From Protonemura montana (lineage: Eukaryota; Arthropoda; Insecta; Plecoptera; Nemouridae): a stretch of DNA of 64,000 nt. The notes under the pieces are model-generated. The model did not search any database. It had not been told where the DNA came from and saw only the letters and a list, made by a program, of their open reading frames with translations. This document shows positions 33,835 through 45,747 of the stretch, piece by piece. The DNA is taken from contig OX387608.1 in assembly GCA_947568835.1 (NCBI GenBank), positions 4,378,001 to 4,442,000 on the forward strand. Direction: 5' to 3'. The position numbers and the translations under genes were made by a program. Within the stretch, counting starts at the first letter, position 1. Every line of letters starts with the position of its first letter.

Positions 33835-33965
33835 ATTGATTGAGTTATGTTTAACGACGCACTATTTCGACAACGGGCCTTGAAACACTGGTCTTTTAGC
33901 GTCTGTAAATGAGTGGTAGGTGTTGAGGGGTATTACGAACCTAACCTAGCTTGGAAGGAATGCAC
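33835..33965 (-). mobile_element. 5S-SINE 3' fragment
   Basis: GTTTAACGACGCACTATTTC, GACAACGGGCCTTG, then CTAACCTAGCTTGGAAGGA, after an (ATTG)n microsatellite (33816-33842). Truncated after the tail. Confidence 0.75.
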
Positions 33966-34099
33966 TCTTGCTATACTCTCTTTTCGTAAAGCCTATTTTT
34001 TTTTTGAAAGTAACGATAAAATGAGCCCCTATAGCAGTGTTGAGTATTTGAAAGTTTTGGCAGAACTGTCGCTAGCTCAAGCTGCCAACCACTCTTGAG

Positions 34100-35700
34100 T
34101 TTCAATTCAATCTCCTAGTTTGATTTTCTAAGCCAAGATCTTGCAGCTATCTTTGTTTACCGCAACTGGGTGGAGTTTTGATTGAATTTTCTGCACATGT
34201 GCAGATGCATTTTCATGTGCAGCTTCACGTTCGATGTATCAAACACGTAATACTTGGATTAAAACTAGAAACTTAACTCATTACTCAATCAATTAGAAGT
34301 TAGTACAATGTGGCGAAGTTGTGCGGTAATTGTTAGCAAAAACATTGCTTTTTTGAAGAATGGATGAACGATGGATTTTTTTTTTTCGTAAACCCGTGGA
34401 GTCCCAACGATTAAATTTTGCAGCGATCAATATACACCTCTAAGCAACGTTTCATAAAAATTTGGATTGTTTTTAAAGATATAGATCTTTTTTATATTCG
34501 TTTAAAAAAACAAAGATGTAAAAAGTGTATCCAACAATCTGTCGGGGTTTTTTCAAAATGTTGTTACTGTTTTCGACTAAGTTTTGAATGCTTTTTCTAA
34601 CGCTGAAAACCGCAAGTCAATAACTTGAATAGTTTTTTAGATATCGGCTATAATACGGAACTGTGCAAGCGCTGGCCGCTAAAACAGCCCATCTTTGGAA
34701 GGTCATAACTCCCACACTAGTTGGTCAAAAATTTTCAAAAAAAAAATTTGTGCATTTGGTGACTTGGATAACAAACGCTGAAATTTTGAAAACAATCCGA
34801 GTTGTGACGGTATTTTTTTTAAGTGTGCCGGTTTGATGTGGAATGACACATATGTAACTTTTTAAAGATCGGTTTAAACATTTTTTTTATCAAACACATT
34901 GCTATCTTTAACCATTTATATATCTTTTTTAAAATGTAAACATAATCGAGCGGTAGATCATTAATTTCGCGCTGCTATTTCTTACATTTTAAAACCTAAG
35001 AAACGACTTTTGCATCAAGAAAAATCCCAAGAGAAAGCAATTAAAAGATGTCAGTTCTCACGGCGAGCAAACATACTTGAGAAATTTCATCACTCGTTAC
35101 AGAATTAGAGTGTACCTACCTCCAGGAGTCCCCAAGCAGCACCCCTTGACTAACTAAGCTTCGAGTGCTCTCAAACTCGCCCTCGTCCCACCCCACGGAC
35201 AAGACCACGTCAAGTCCCTTGCGACAGACTATCACCCTTGCATCTCACCCAACTATACACTCATTAACAGGGCTTCTTTTGAGTGATTGGCCACCGCTCA
35301 CCTAACTCTGTTATGTCCAACAAACCACCGAGCGGTAATCAAATCATAAACATAACCTCAAACCACGCACTTTGCCAATTTGGCTGGCACTCCGCTGGTG
35401 GTACTTTAATTCAATTGTTAATTAATAAACAATAAAGTTATAAATATCAGAATGTGGTGTTTAACGTAATGGGAACAGAAATGTGGTATTTTACCTGTCA
35501 GACCTGTGAAAGAAGATTCCATTTCAATGCACTCTAAATTAATTTGTTTTTACTTAGTCTATCTTGGTCAAAATGGCATTAGAAGGCTGTGGAATGATAT
35601 ACTTCCTCTTGCAGAATAGTCAGTATCTTTCTTTTGGTAGGTATCCATTTTCATCGCATTTCCTTGGGTTTTTAATAATGGAAGTAGGAATTTAATATTC
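34100..35700. other. no gene seen
   Basis: AT-rich unique DNA with T-runs; no exon or known repeat was recognised. Confidence 0.5.
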
Positions 35701-35709
35701 TGATCTGAT

Positions 35710-35855
35710 TTGTGGTGTTTAACGACGCGCTGTTTTGAAACGCGCTGTGGCATTGGTCTAATGGCGTCGGTGAATGAGAGGATGGTGATGAGTATGATGA
35801 TTAACCTAACCTAGTCTAGAAGGGAGGAGGGGAAACCCGGTGCTGTGACCTGATG
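35710..35855 (-). mobile_element. 5S-SINE 3' fragment
   Basis: GTTTAACGACGCGCTGTTTT, TGGCATTGGTCTAATGGCGT, CTAGTCTAGAAGGGAGGAGG, GGAAACCCGGTGCTG; truncated there. Confidence 0.85.
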
Positions 35856-35934
35856 TGAACTGAACTATCCAACATAAATGAATTTTTATCAATCTGGACA
35901 ATATTATTATTATTTTAGGTTAAGTACTAGAGAC

Positions 35935-36205
35935 CTTCTAGGTGGAGTCACCGTCGTTTCGAGTGTTAAGAAATTTAATTTCGTTATTTCTCGCAGATTA
36001 CTCGCATTTAAGACTGGTTTACGCTCAATTAATCTTTATTAATGCTAACCTCAACAATTGATAAACATGTATCAATATTTTGAGCTATAATTTTGTAAAT
36101 ATAGAGGTTTATTAAATAAAAAAGAACGGCAGCAAGCGCCATCGTGTGACATCTACCATCACCATGTGTTACCAGCCTCGTTTGCTCAGCAGATCGGTTA
36201 AGTTG
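35935..36205 (-). mobile_element. family-T element, copy 2
   Basis: GGAGTCACCGTCGTTTCGAG, CTCGCAGATTACTCGCATTT, TTAATGCTAACCTCAACAAT and, at the other end, AGCGCCATCGTGTGACATCT, GTTACCAGCCTCGTTTGCTC. This is the same layout as 52690-52965. Confidence 0.8.
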
Positions 36206-36544
36206 AGCAATGGAACTCTTCACTGTTTTATTTTTCCTCGAAGCCACTTCCATGAAACATGATCAGTTTTCAGCAAACACTCGCGACCATTCCATGCGTG
36301 ACGTCAGCGACTTAAGCTCCCATTCCATGAGACTCATTAAAAGTTCGGCCCATCGTAATATTGCCCGAATCCCCAACAAACTGCGAATAGCTACGATCAT
36401 CGATCCTGTCGCCACGGGCCGCTCTATCGAGTGAGATATTCAAATACTTCCTGACGTCCCCCAAGGCTGGCGTCGGCGTCGGTCTCGTGGCGTCGGCCAC
36501 ACAACAGCAATGCGTCGTTTTATCTGCTAGTCGATGGTGTGTCT

Positions 36545-36625
36545 AATTGGCCCACACCGACGCCGACGATTAAAAGATGCCGAACCGACGCCGAAACGAC
36601 GCCGAAATGACGTCAAAACAACGCT
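36545..36625. repeat. degenerate GACGCCGA-rich simple repeat
   Basis: Interspersed CGACGCCGA motifs; a cleaner (GACGCC)n tract is at 60216-60270. Confidence 0.6.
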
Positions 36626-37514
36626 GTGAACGGTTAATTATTGCAGACCCGTGCGATTATTGGGATTCGTAAATAAAACCAGGATGGCTTCTACCAAAAT
36701 AAGTTATTACATAACCACCTCGAACATAACCATTTTAATTACCATTTTAATTCACGGAATCACTAACCGATAAGGTGCAAAATGCTCTAATGCGACAGCC
36801 TATTTGAGACAAAAATAGTCCATAGCTTTAATAAAATAGCTAAGACTTTACAAAGATATTGCATTTAACGGGATTTCTATTGAACGTTCCGGTCAAGATG
36901 ATCTAATTTTGTTTTATATTTATCTTTGCTATTTATTTGCTAAATTCTCAAAACTCTAAGTCCAAATCTCCTCTAAAGCACGTTCTTTGGCGACTAGAAG
37001 CCCGGGAACATATCCGTCCCCTCAGGATATCGCCGCCCATAGAACTGTCCTTCTAGTGGGATTTCAGCAAATCAATCCATTAAACAGCGCAATTTTCTTT
37101 GATGCCACCGTATCGGCCAACTTTTCATGTGTCGTTTTCAAATAACTTTTCTCGTGCGTTCTGAATGCCAGATCCTGAATGTCACAGAATTAAGGTTGTG
37201 CTCCAATTGCGTTGTAACTTGTAACTGAATTGGTTGGAAACGAATGGTTCCATTAGTTTAGTTTTGGTCGGTCATCGATTGCATTACGTTTCCAGCTAGC
37301 ACTTACCAGATCTAGTTTGTGTAGGAAAACCCCTTGAAACCTTAGCCGAACATAGATGGTACATTCCAAAATCGATTGATCAACGAATTTAAGTAAATAT
37401 GTTTTTTTTTATACAAACGTATACCGAACATCGCCACTCATTTGTCCAAATCGCGAGACGTTTGGAAAAGTAATGAAGCAAATAGCAATCACATAGTATC
37501 TAAGTGCCTAATAT

Positions 37515-37584
37515 CTAACCTAACCTAACCTAACCTAACCTAACCTAACCTAACCTAACCTAACCTAACCTAACATAACCTAAC
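37515..37584. repeat. interstitial telomere-type repeat (CCTAA)14, i.e. TTAGG on the minus strand
   Basis: Fourteen pentamers of CCTAA (one altered: TAACATAACC) run without indels. TTAGG is the ancestral arthropod telomere repeat. The tract is immediately followed by a GC-rich block, and ACCTAACC motifs recur near 38015-38060. Confidence 0.95.
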
Positions 37585-37619
37585 GGGTTCCTAAATGCAC
37601 CAAAGTCTAAAAAAGAGAT

Positions 37620-37870
37620 CATCTATTTTCTGAAGCGGTCAAAATTGGGGTCGCACGAGCCCCGCGATTCGAAGGCGAATTGCGCCGCGCGTTCCCAAGG
37701 CTCCATGGAGGCCCCGAAATATCGATTTGTCCCAGTTGCAACCCCAACCTACCCCGTGCACCCTCCCGTTGGGCTCTCGAGGCGTCCGGCTCAAGGACAA
37801 AGTAGTGCATGCGTGCGACTGATATCAAAGTCCAATGCAAACCCGTCGGGACCCTTTGCGTTGTTATAAC
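37620..37870. other. GC-rich block beside the TTAGG tract
   Basis: About 250 bp of markedly GC-rich sequence with open frames on both strands (37645-37869 plus, 37619-37840 minus). Neither is recognisable as protein. It could be a fragment of a GC-rich subtelomeric or retroelement sequence, or a regulatory element. Confidence 0.3.
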
Positions 37871-39490
37871 TTGAGAGACATGATTGAATTGAGCTGTTAC
37901 CCATGAGTTTCATAATGTAGAAGAGCTAGATCGTGCCGTACCAATCGAGAAAAACAAATAACAAGTCCAGTAGTAGGACCAATCGTAAGATAAAAAAACC
38001 TACCAAGTTTCCACCTAACATAAGCATCTCCACCTAACCAACTCTTCTTCACCTAACCAACTCTTCTTCCCCAAACCAACACTTCAAACAACTTCATTAC
38101 CATTGTCCACACCTAAACGCTCTTCACGGAACGACAATTCGAAGACAATTCGAAGAACTGTATGCCTCGGCATTTGACTTTCAGTTCAATCCGTCGAAAC
38201 AACATTTTATTTAAATCTAAATTCAATTCAAGCTTGATACATGCGCCGAGGTTTCGCCAAATGATCATTCCCCGAACTGGAATAATTTTAATTTAATCAA
38301 GATTTATAGCTAAGTTTTAAATCAATTACGAATGGCGCACAATTTCTAGGAAAACAAAATCGGTATACAGGTTACATGCACCATTGCATTCAAAATGCAC
38401 TTAAAACCTCCCTTTCCCGCTCTGTACTGTCCATATCAAGGACAAAGTAGCTATCACAGACATGCACCATTGCACTCAAAATGCAAGTGCATAAAAGCAG
38501 TGGCGCCTGCATGTATATGAATTGCACTCACCAGGTTTATTACCTTCTCTGGCGTCGGCCTGCGACAGTTAAACTTTATTACACATTTCTTGGCATATTT
38601 ACTGTTATACAAGCCTTCGTTGCGTTTACAGTGCGTGCCAGTGAATGGTCCACATCCGGACTTTTTTTTGTTTTCAACGACGGTGAAGTTTTATAGGCCG
38701 TTTAAGTATGCGTGCCAATGCGTGCAAGATGCGTGCCACCGTTTATTTTTGTGTCTTATGGGTTAAAAGTTATGCTGTTTTATTTTTTCTCCTGCACATT
38801 TAGTAAACAGAAAGACTTTGCATTGAAGCAGAGATTTTGTCTGTGGTTTTGACGATAATTACTTGAAAATAGGTTTCATTACACGAGACTTTGCCGCAGT
38901 GGATTTGTGGAATAGTTTGATTTATAGCTGTTTCTCGTTTGAACTGGCTCGGTATTTTCTCTGTTGCATTGCCACGGTTTTAAACACCAGATCAGTGGTT
39001 TTTTGTCTGCGTTTCTGTGCCAGCGAAGCTTACAAACTCAAAGCGACAGAATTAATACATGCAGTTTTATTAAAATTTTTCCTTTGTCTTTGCTTCTATA
39101 CGTCTGACTAGAATTTTCTCATTCATTTTGAGGAAAACTGTAATTTCTTGTCTCCCAAGACACAATTTTGCTAACCAAATATCAATGACAAACAAGCATT
39201 TAGGCAAACGAGCGTTCGGCCATCAATTTTTGTGTCTGTAGTTCACAATGGTTCAGATCGCCAAGTATTTTAAATATTGACAGATTATTTATTATGTTTT
39301 CGATCCAGGGCAAAGCGGTTTGAAATCAGCAAAGGATAACTACATAATTAAACGAATGACCAAGAGAGGGACAGAGAGGTATGATGTTAATATTTCATAT
39401 GTGAATCGTGTTTTGACTAAACGCGATAAGCGGAGTGTGTTATGGGTTCAGATTGTCATAACTTTGCTTGGCAGAACCGCTTTGATGTGG
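37871..39490. other. no gene seen; short local duplications
   Basis: Contains repeated CATGCACCATTGCA motifs (near 38371 and 38461) and GCGTGCCA motifs (38633-38740). No exon recognised. Confidence 0.45.
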
Positions 39491-39494
39491 CATG

Positions 39495-39578
39495 GGATGG
39501 GCTGTAACCATGGTATGGCTACAACCCGAGCGTGGGATGGCTGTAACCATGGTCAGGCTACAACCCGAGCGTGGGATC
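39495..39578. repeat. 39-bp tandem duplication
   Basis: CTGTAACCATGGT followed by AGGCTACAACCCGAGCGTGG occurs twice, 39 bp apart (39502 and 39541). Confidence 0.8.
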
Positions 39579-40559
39579 TAGATATTGGCATGCCACTTGG
39601 TTCGCCGTATTGTCTGGTTCAGACTTCATTGATAGAGCGCCCGATATTGGTTTGTCGCTGGTGACTTCTAGATTATGATTCTAGTTCCCACAGAATGCAG
39701 CTCAGACAATTTATAATTTAGTAGGCGCTAATGCAATTTCGGTCGGAATTTGATTTGCAAGTCCCCGCGTTAAAATTCCAGGGAAAAATCATAAAATTTG
39801 CATATACAAAACATGGTAATTCTGCAAAGGGCAGAAGTTGGCATTTTGTAAATATTTTGTATCTTACAGAAATAGAATCGAAATTTAGACGATTTTTCTT
39901 TGAATAACACCACATTCATGTGATATTTTTTCAAAAGTTTACAGATTATTAACAATTTTCATTGCTGGGGCTAACTTTTGAGAAAAAGAGTCAAATTTTG
40001 ATCCCTCAAACACTACATCCATTGTCTTTCAACGATATTGACAGGATACTGACCTGCAAACCCCTCTCTCCACCTCGGGATAAAGATCAGTTCCCCGTTC
40101 CCCGTTCAAAATGGGGAACGTGGGCATTAGCGAGATTGGATTTCGTTGGCTCCCGTACCAAGAGTGAACGTAATGAGGATTTAAGATCCAATGGGCAACT
40201 CAGGGATAGGACGGACTAATTTGATTACCTCCAGCTAACATTTTCATGTTATCACCTGCTGACAAACAAAGTATCTATTTGCCAAAAACCATTGAAGAAT
40301 GTTGCCAAGAAAACATCGAGAACAACAGTCGGGGGTCATCATGATGTTCAACTACTTATCTTCACCCACACAATTCAGGACACATTTGTTTGACCATCAG
40401 GATTTTTGATTTTTAGAGGTTATTAGTGTTCCTAATAATAAAATACCCCGCGCATTGCAAGCATTTGCAATTGAAATCAGATTTCACAAAATTAAACGCA
40501 TCCAACGTCAAATTGGAGTTATTCGAGTTTGACAGGTTGTGACGTGATATAGCGTCACT

Positions 40560-40800
40560 AGAATCAGAGTGACTGTGAGTATTCACAGCCTCTTGGTTCT
40601 ACTCCTTGGAGATCCGTCATTCTCATCAAATACACTAAAATCGTCTCAAAAAGCCAGTGTCCAAGTAGCTCAATGGGTCAGAGCAACACCCACGACAGGT
40701 GGAGATCGGGATTCGATTCCCCATTTGGGCATCAATTTTCGAGACGGTTAGAGTGTTTCTAATAATAAAATACCCCGCGCATTGCAAGCGTTTGCAATTT
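40560..40800 (+). mobile_element. tRNA-derived SINE, best copy
   Basis: The tRNA-like part is 40660-40732. GTCCAAG and TTTGGGC pair over all seven acceptor positions (with G-T pairs), GCTC/GAGC forms the D arm, and TAGCTCAATGG is a box A. ACACC-CACGACA-GGTGG is the anticodon arm and GATTCGATTCC the box B. A 5' part (CCTCTTGGTTCTACTCCTTG) precedes it. The 3' part ends CTAATAATAAAATACCCCGC + GCATTGCAAGCGTTTGCAATTTAAA. A second fragment of that 3' end (TGTTCCTAATAATAAAATAC) lies at 40428-40490. Confidence 0.85.
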
Positions 40801-41169
40801 AAATGAGATTTCGCACATGTCTCATAATCTCGTCCATCACCACCAGCTCCTGAATATGATTCAACAACATGGCGCAATTATAAACAAAGTGAAGATATTG
40901 GAAGACATTGAAGTGCAGTCTGTAGGAACAGATAAATGCGCCGAGAATATGAACGGCTTTATATGCAATTTCTGTTGATTTTAAGCTGCGATTTGCTCCA
41001 AGAAGCAGCGAGAAAACGCAGATTGAGACTTAGAAGGTGTTTTTTTTATAATTTCACTTAACTTTGTTTTGAATTTATAACTTGTCTGGTTGTAAAAAAT
41101 ATATATAATGGTACCAAAACGTCTTAACAAGGTTTTCATGTTTTCCAAAGTACAAACAAAGCAAAAACA

Positions 41170-41374
41170 AAAACTATTTGAAATAGGTTTTGAATGCTAA
41201 GTGAAGAACAACTTAATTTCCCGACGTTTCGTAACATATACTAGTTACTTCTTCAAGGGTTAGAAATTTAGTTGTCCTTTACTTAGCATTCAAAACCCAG
41301 TTCAAATAGTTTTTGTTAAAACTAGTGCTAAGGATAAATCAAGTAGACATGAGTCTAAAAACCATCATAAACAA
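41170..41374 (-). mobile_element. palindromic MITE-like family, copy with flanking direct repeats
   Basis: AAAACTATTTGAAATAGG ... CCGACGTTTCGTAACATATA ... CAAATAGTTTTTGTTAAAAC ... GAGTCTAAAAACCATCAT. The flanks AAACAAAGCAAAA (left) and AAACAAATCAAAA (right) form a 13-bp direct repeat with one mismatch. Confidence 0.8.
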
Positions 41375-41984
41375 ATCAAAAGCTTATAACAAAATAACAG
41401 AATTTGTCCGCGATCTAGGCATCTTAGCCGACCTCTTCACGACAATGTCTTAACTTGCAAAAAACAAAAAACGCACGTTCTCTTCTAAACCCCATTTATT
41501 CTCATCAACTCAAGAAACTAATTTTCCACCGTCATTTGTCAAGTTTCTAGTTTTCCCAGCGCCAGGCTGAAAGTTTCCTCGTCACCCGCTCTCAGGACAT
41601 CGAAGAGTTTGAAATAGATCGAGCACAAAGCCACGCTCTGGGCAGCCTCGTAAATCAACCGACCGTTCATTTCGCTTAACGATTGTTTAAGGTTTGTCTG
41701 TAACGGAGGCACGGACCGGCTCGACTTTTATTTGCTATTCGGTTTGTATCAGGAAGGCTGTGGGCACGCCCGACTCACGGCTGCGTGTCAGACCAACTGT
41801 TTCGAAACGTAACACACACATTTTTTGCCAAACATTGCCAAACATTGCAAACAATTTCAAAAAATTTCAAAAATTGACAAAAAATTGTCAAAAATTGCCA
41901 AAAATGTCTAAAAATTGTGTGCCAAACGAAGTCTTTATCCTATAACTTTCTCAACACGAGGATTAAAAGTGATTGATTGATTGA

Positions 41985-42650
41985 TTTCTGGTGTAAAACG
42001 CCGCAGTGCTTCTGTAGAAACCGTCCTATCGTATTGGTGAATGAGTGGTTGATGATGTAGAAGATATCAAACCTTCTAATCTAATCTAGAAGGGAGGAGG
42101 GGAAACCCGGTGCCGGTACGTAGCTTACTCCTGTCGAAGAGCACCAAGGGGACCACCGGCTTAACGGCCCTTCCGAAGGACGGTACAACGCGAACAACAG
42201 GATTCCTCCACAAATCCATGCTGTCGAGAGGTTGATAAGCAAGGCGAGTGAAGTTGCTGTACTAACTTTCATCCCTCCAAGCTCTCTCCCGAACAGAACT
42301 GGTCATGTGTATGATGGTCACCCAATCAATACCTGACTCAGCGCATTGTTGCTTAACTTCGGTGATCTCACGAGGACCGGTGTTTCTAACACGCCAAACC
42401 GTCTGGTGGTCACCCATCCAATACCTGACCCAGCGCAGTGTTGCTTAACTTTCATCCCTCCAACCTATTTCCCGAACAGAACTGGTTATGTGTATGATGG
42501 TCACCCATCCAATACCTGACCCAGCGCAGTGTTGCTTAACTTTCATCCCTCCAACCTCTCTCCCGAACAGAACTTGTCATGTGTATAATGGTCACCCATC
42601 CAATACCTGACCCAGCGCAGTGTTGCTTAACCTCGGTGACTTTACGGTTG
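41985..42650 (-). mobile_element. 5S-SINE with dimeric head and three 91-bp modules
   Basis: After the reversed body (42010-42260) come one module (CTTTCATCCC at 42266), a full reversed 5S-like head (TTCGGTGATCTCACGAGGAC, ACACGCCAAACCGTCTGG), and then two more modules ending near 42640. Three CAGCGCA-TGTTGCTTAAC units are present. A 63-codon frame starting MKVSTATSLALLINL is on the SINE sense strand (42272-42081). Confidence 0.9.
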
Positions 42651-42940
42651 TTCTCAAAACGCAGTACAGTTTAGTCCACAAAGACGCACGTGCCGAACGG
42701 GACCCAGGACAGCCGCGCGTGTTGAAATATGGGTGGGGGAAGGGTGCGATATTTTGTTACGCACGCGTTGACTGACTTACGGCACCACTAGGAGTCGTCA
42801 ATTTCCTTTGCGTAATTTCGTCTCGCGGCTGTCAAGAGCCGAACCCGGGACTCCAGATGTCAGGCTTGGCTGGAAATAGACTCGGCGTTGTATGCGGCAG
42901 AAAACTACCCGCTACATGGCGTTGTTAGTATTTTCCCTCA

Positions 42941-43050
42941 AGAGTTGGGAAGAGTTGGGAAGAGTTGGGAAGAGTTGGGAAGAGTTGGGAAGAGTTGGGA
43001 AGAGTTGGGAAGAGTTGGGAGGAGTTGGGAAGAGTTGGGAGAGTTGAGAA
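42941..43050. repeat. 10-bp minisatellite (AGAGTTGGGA)n, about 11 copies
   Basis: Nearly perfect units with a GGAGTTGGGA variant and a shortened last unit. The plus frame through it reads GRVGKSWEEL repeats. Confidence 0.95.
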
Positions 43051-43754
43051 GGTGTAAAGTCACATTTAAGTTCAACTGCATAAATGTGCAGGATCCTCCA
43101 TATCTTTTAGGGCTCGACGATGAGTTTTTACCTCGGTTTCTTATATGGGTGCTTATATGTTATACTCGTTTTTTTTTTGTTGCCCCATGATATTTATTTA
43201 TGTTTATTCTTAGCATTATCGGATTAAAATGAAATCCAAATCGCTGACTGCTGAGAGAAGTGTGTTTGCCTCGAGGTTTTAAGTTGCTCAATAAAGCCCA
43301 GTCTTTACCCTCGAACGCTACGAGCAAATATAACGAAACTTTTGGAAAACATACTTCACTTTTCACCATTAAAGAGCGATTTGGATATGAAAAAAAATCG
43401 TGGTTGAAGCATAGAAATACAAGGCTTTGCTTTGAGTACCTACTCACCTTGGTAGAAGTCGCCCTCTATGTAACTAAAAAAAAAATTGGAATCTTCCGTA
43501 GTTTTGAAATATTTTTTAGCGAAAAGGTGGGTCAGGGGGATTGTTTAGATGTGCAGTTGTTTAGATTAAGGACCCGTTTATAACAACAGACTCTGAAAGT
43601 GTGTGATTTTATTATTAAGAACATTTTAACTCATTTTAATAAGATTTCATCTAAAGTGTGTGATATTTTGAGGAAATTTGGATTTCGATTGATTGGCAAA
43701 CTGTTAGTTGGAATTTACTGAAAAACGCAGGGAGTCGAAGTTGTAAATACGGAA

Positions 43755-43800
43755 AAGTGTTGTGAAAACTTCATCGAAATCGGAGCAGCCGTTTGGTTGG
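43755..43800 (+). mobile_element. LINE/SINE-like 3' tail
   Basis: AACTTCATCGAAATCGGAGC followed by AGCCGTTTGG is a well-known kind of arthropod LINE 3' end. An A-rich stretch (GTAGAAAAAAAAACACCCAC) follows. No ORF is attached. Confidence 0.45.
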
Positions 43801-43899
43801 GAGAGTAGAAAAAAAAACACCCACAAAAAAAGCACAGATACTCTTTTTGGGCAAGTGAAATTAAACCATTTGTCACAATTTGTTAATAAGGATTAGAGT

Positions 43900-44640
43900 G
43901 ATTTACTTTTTCATAGACATTTGCTACTGAAAATTTAACTCTTTTATCGTAAATCAGGGCTTAAACTGACAATAAGCCATTGGAGCGAAAAGCTTCCAGA
44001 AGTTTAATAAAATCCAGCTCAGAATCACGTCTGAAATTTACAAGATCGTAACGTATGTTAGCTTGGTAACGAGTTGTTAGACCGCTTGTTAGCCTGCGCG
44101 ACCGGAAGCTATATCAATGCCGGATGTAAGCACATCTGCATCAACCTAGATTCAAGAGGAGGGGGGCGGGAGGGGGTCTGGGGCACCCTATTGACCCAGT
44201 AAAACATTGTTTAAGTCCTGACTTCTTTCTTTCAGAGCCAATCCTGAGATGAAAACTAAAAGAATGCTTTATATTCACATTAGGTTTGATTTAATGACTT
44301 TTAACAGAAATCCTGCTCAGTGGTCGGAAAATGGCGTAGAAACATTTAAAAATTTGGCTCTATTTCTACTAGGTTAAGTAGCGCACTCGAGAGTGGTTCT
44401 GTACCCTCAAGATTTCGAGGACCCCACTTGGCTTAGGATTGGGACCTTGCCATTTTGGCCACTCATTTGTAGTTATCAAGTTCTTTATTTGAAACGCAAT
44501 CTATGCAAGACATTTTTATTAGAAGACTATGATAATTTAATATTTGTTCACTAAATGCAACTAGCTTAAAACATAAATGTCTCGTTGAAAACGCCGATTT
44601 TGGCTATCAAATGGAATACAATTATTACATTTGATGAAGA
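43900..44640. other. no gene seen
   Basis: Unique sequence; a G-rich run near 44158-44180 is the only notable feature. Confidence 0.5.
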
Positions 44641-44656
44641 GAAACAGATTGACACC

Positions 44657-44902
44657 GTTATGATTGTTTTTAGACTCATGTCTACTTGATTTATCCTTAG
44701 CACTAGTTTTAACAAAAACTATTTGAACTGGGTTTTGAATGCTAAGTAAAGGGCTACTAAATTTCCTGACGTTTCGTAACATGTACTAATTGTCAGGACT
44801 CCTCTGACCCTTGAAGAAGTAACTGGTACATGTTCCGAAACTTCGGGAAATTAAGTAGTCCTTTACTTAGCATTCAAAACCCACTTCAAATAGTTTTTCT
44901 TA
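44657..44902 (+). mobile_element. palindromic MITE-like family, full copy
   Basis: GATTGTTTTTAGACTCATGT, AAACTATTTGAACTGGGTTT, CTGACGTTTCGTAACATG and CAAAACCCACTTCAAATAGT give the inverted arms. The exact 11-bp repeat AGATTGACACC flanks it (44646-44656 and 44903-44913). Confidence 0.85.
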
Positions 44903-45747
44903 AGATTGACACCTATAACGAAAAATACAGACACAATTGCAGTTTGCACAGATATTGATCCAACAATTTTCTGAGACTGTCGAACCTTCAACCTCCCCCA
45001 TCTATCCATATGGTCTTAGCCACATAATAAATGACTTTTCAGCTTTGCATGCAACTGCAATAAAAGTGCATGAAACATACGGCAACCGCAAGCAATTCCG
45101 TTTCAGCCAGTGCGACCATTAGCAGCCGCAATTACCCTGCATTAAGTTCTAGCCACAAAACCACCTGCAATGCAAAGAGTGCACTTAATATCAGAAGTAA
45201 CGCTGCATAAAACTTGTTTTAATTTCAAACTTACACCTGAATTCGCTCCGGCGCTCTTCGTTATACCAAACTTTTGTAATTACATTCGTAAGAAGGTTGT
45301 ATCGTCTCCATCTTCTTTTCCTGGTTGATCCCGAGAAAAAAAAAAAAAATTTAAATTTAATTGGAGTTAGTAAAAACAGTTCCAGCAGCTAAAAAATATC
45401 TCGTTTAGTGCACATTTTCCGGAAAATCCATTCGAAAAAAAATTAAATATAAAACTGGATACAAATTATAAGGGTGGCTTTTCAAAATGGTTGTCTCGAG
45501 GTTTTTTTATGTGTAGTTTGGTAGTGTTAACAGATTGAAGAAATTTGGGATCCACAACTGCAACGAAAACTCTGATAACGCCTTTCACAGGCTCATTAAC
45601 AACGCGTGTAACTATAAGAAAAAATAATACGTTTGATTTTAAAAGGCGTTAATCTGTTACCAATAGTGTGAGGAGTCGCCTAGTTTTTGTTTCGTCGCGA
45701 TCGGACAAGTGGTTTGGCCGATTAGTTGAATCCAGTAAACCTAGATA

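Noticed and set aside
36029-36253. 74-codon minus-strand frame with a related frame at 52810-53007
   Set aside because: Both are translations of the same end of family-T elements (shared RSAEQTR...GDGRCH/GNGRCH pattern). They are explained by the repeat, with no independent sign of coding.
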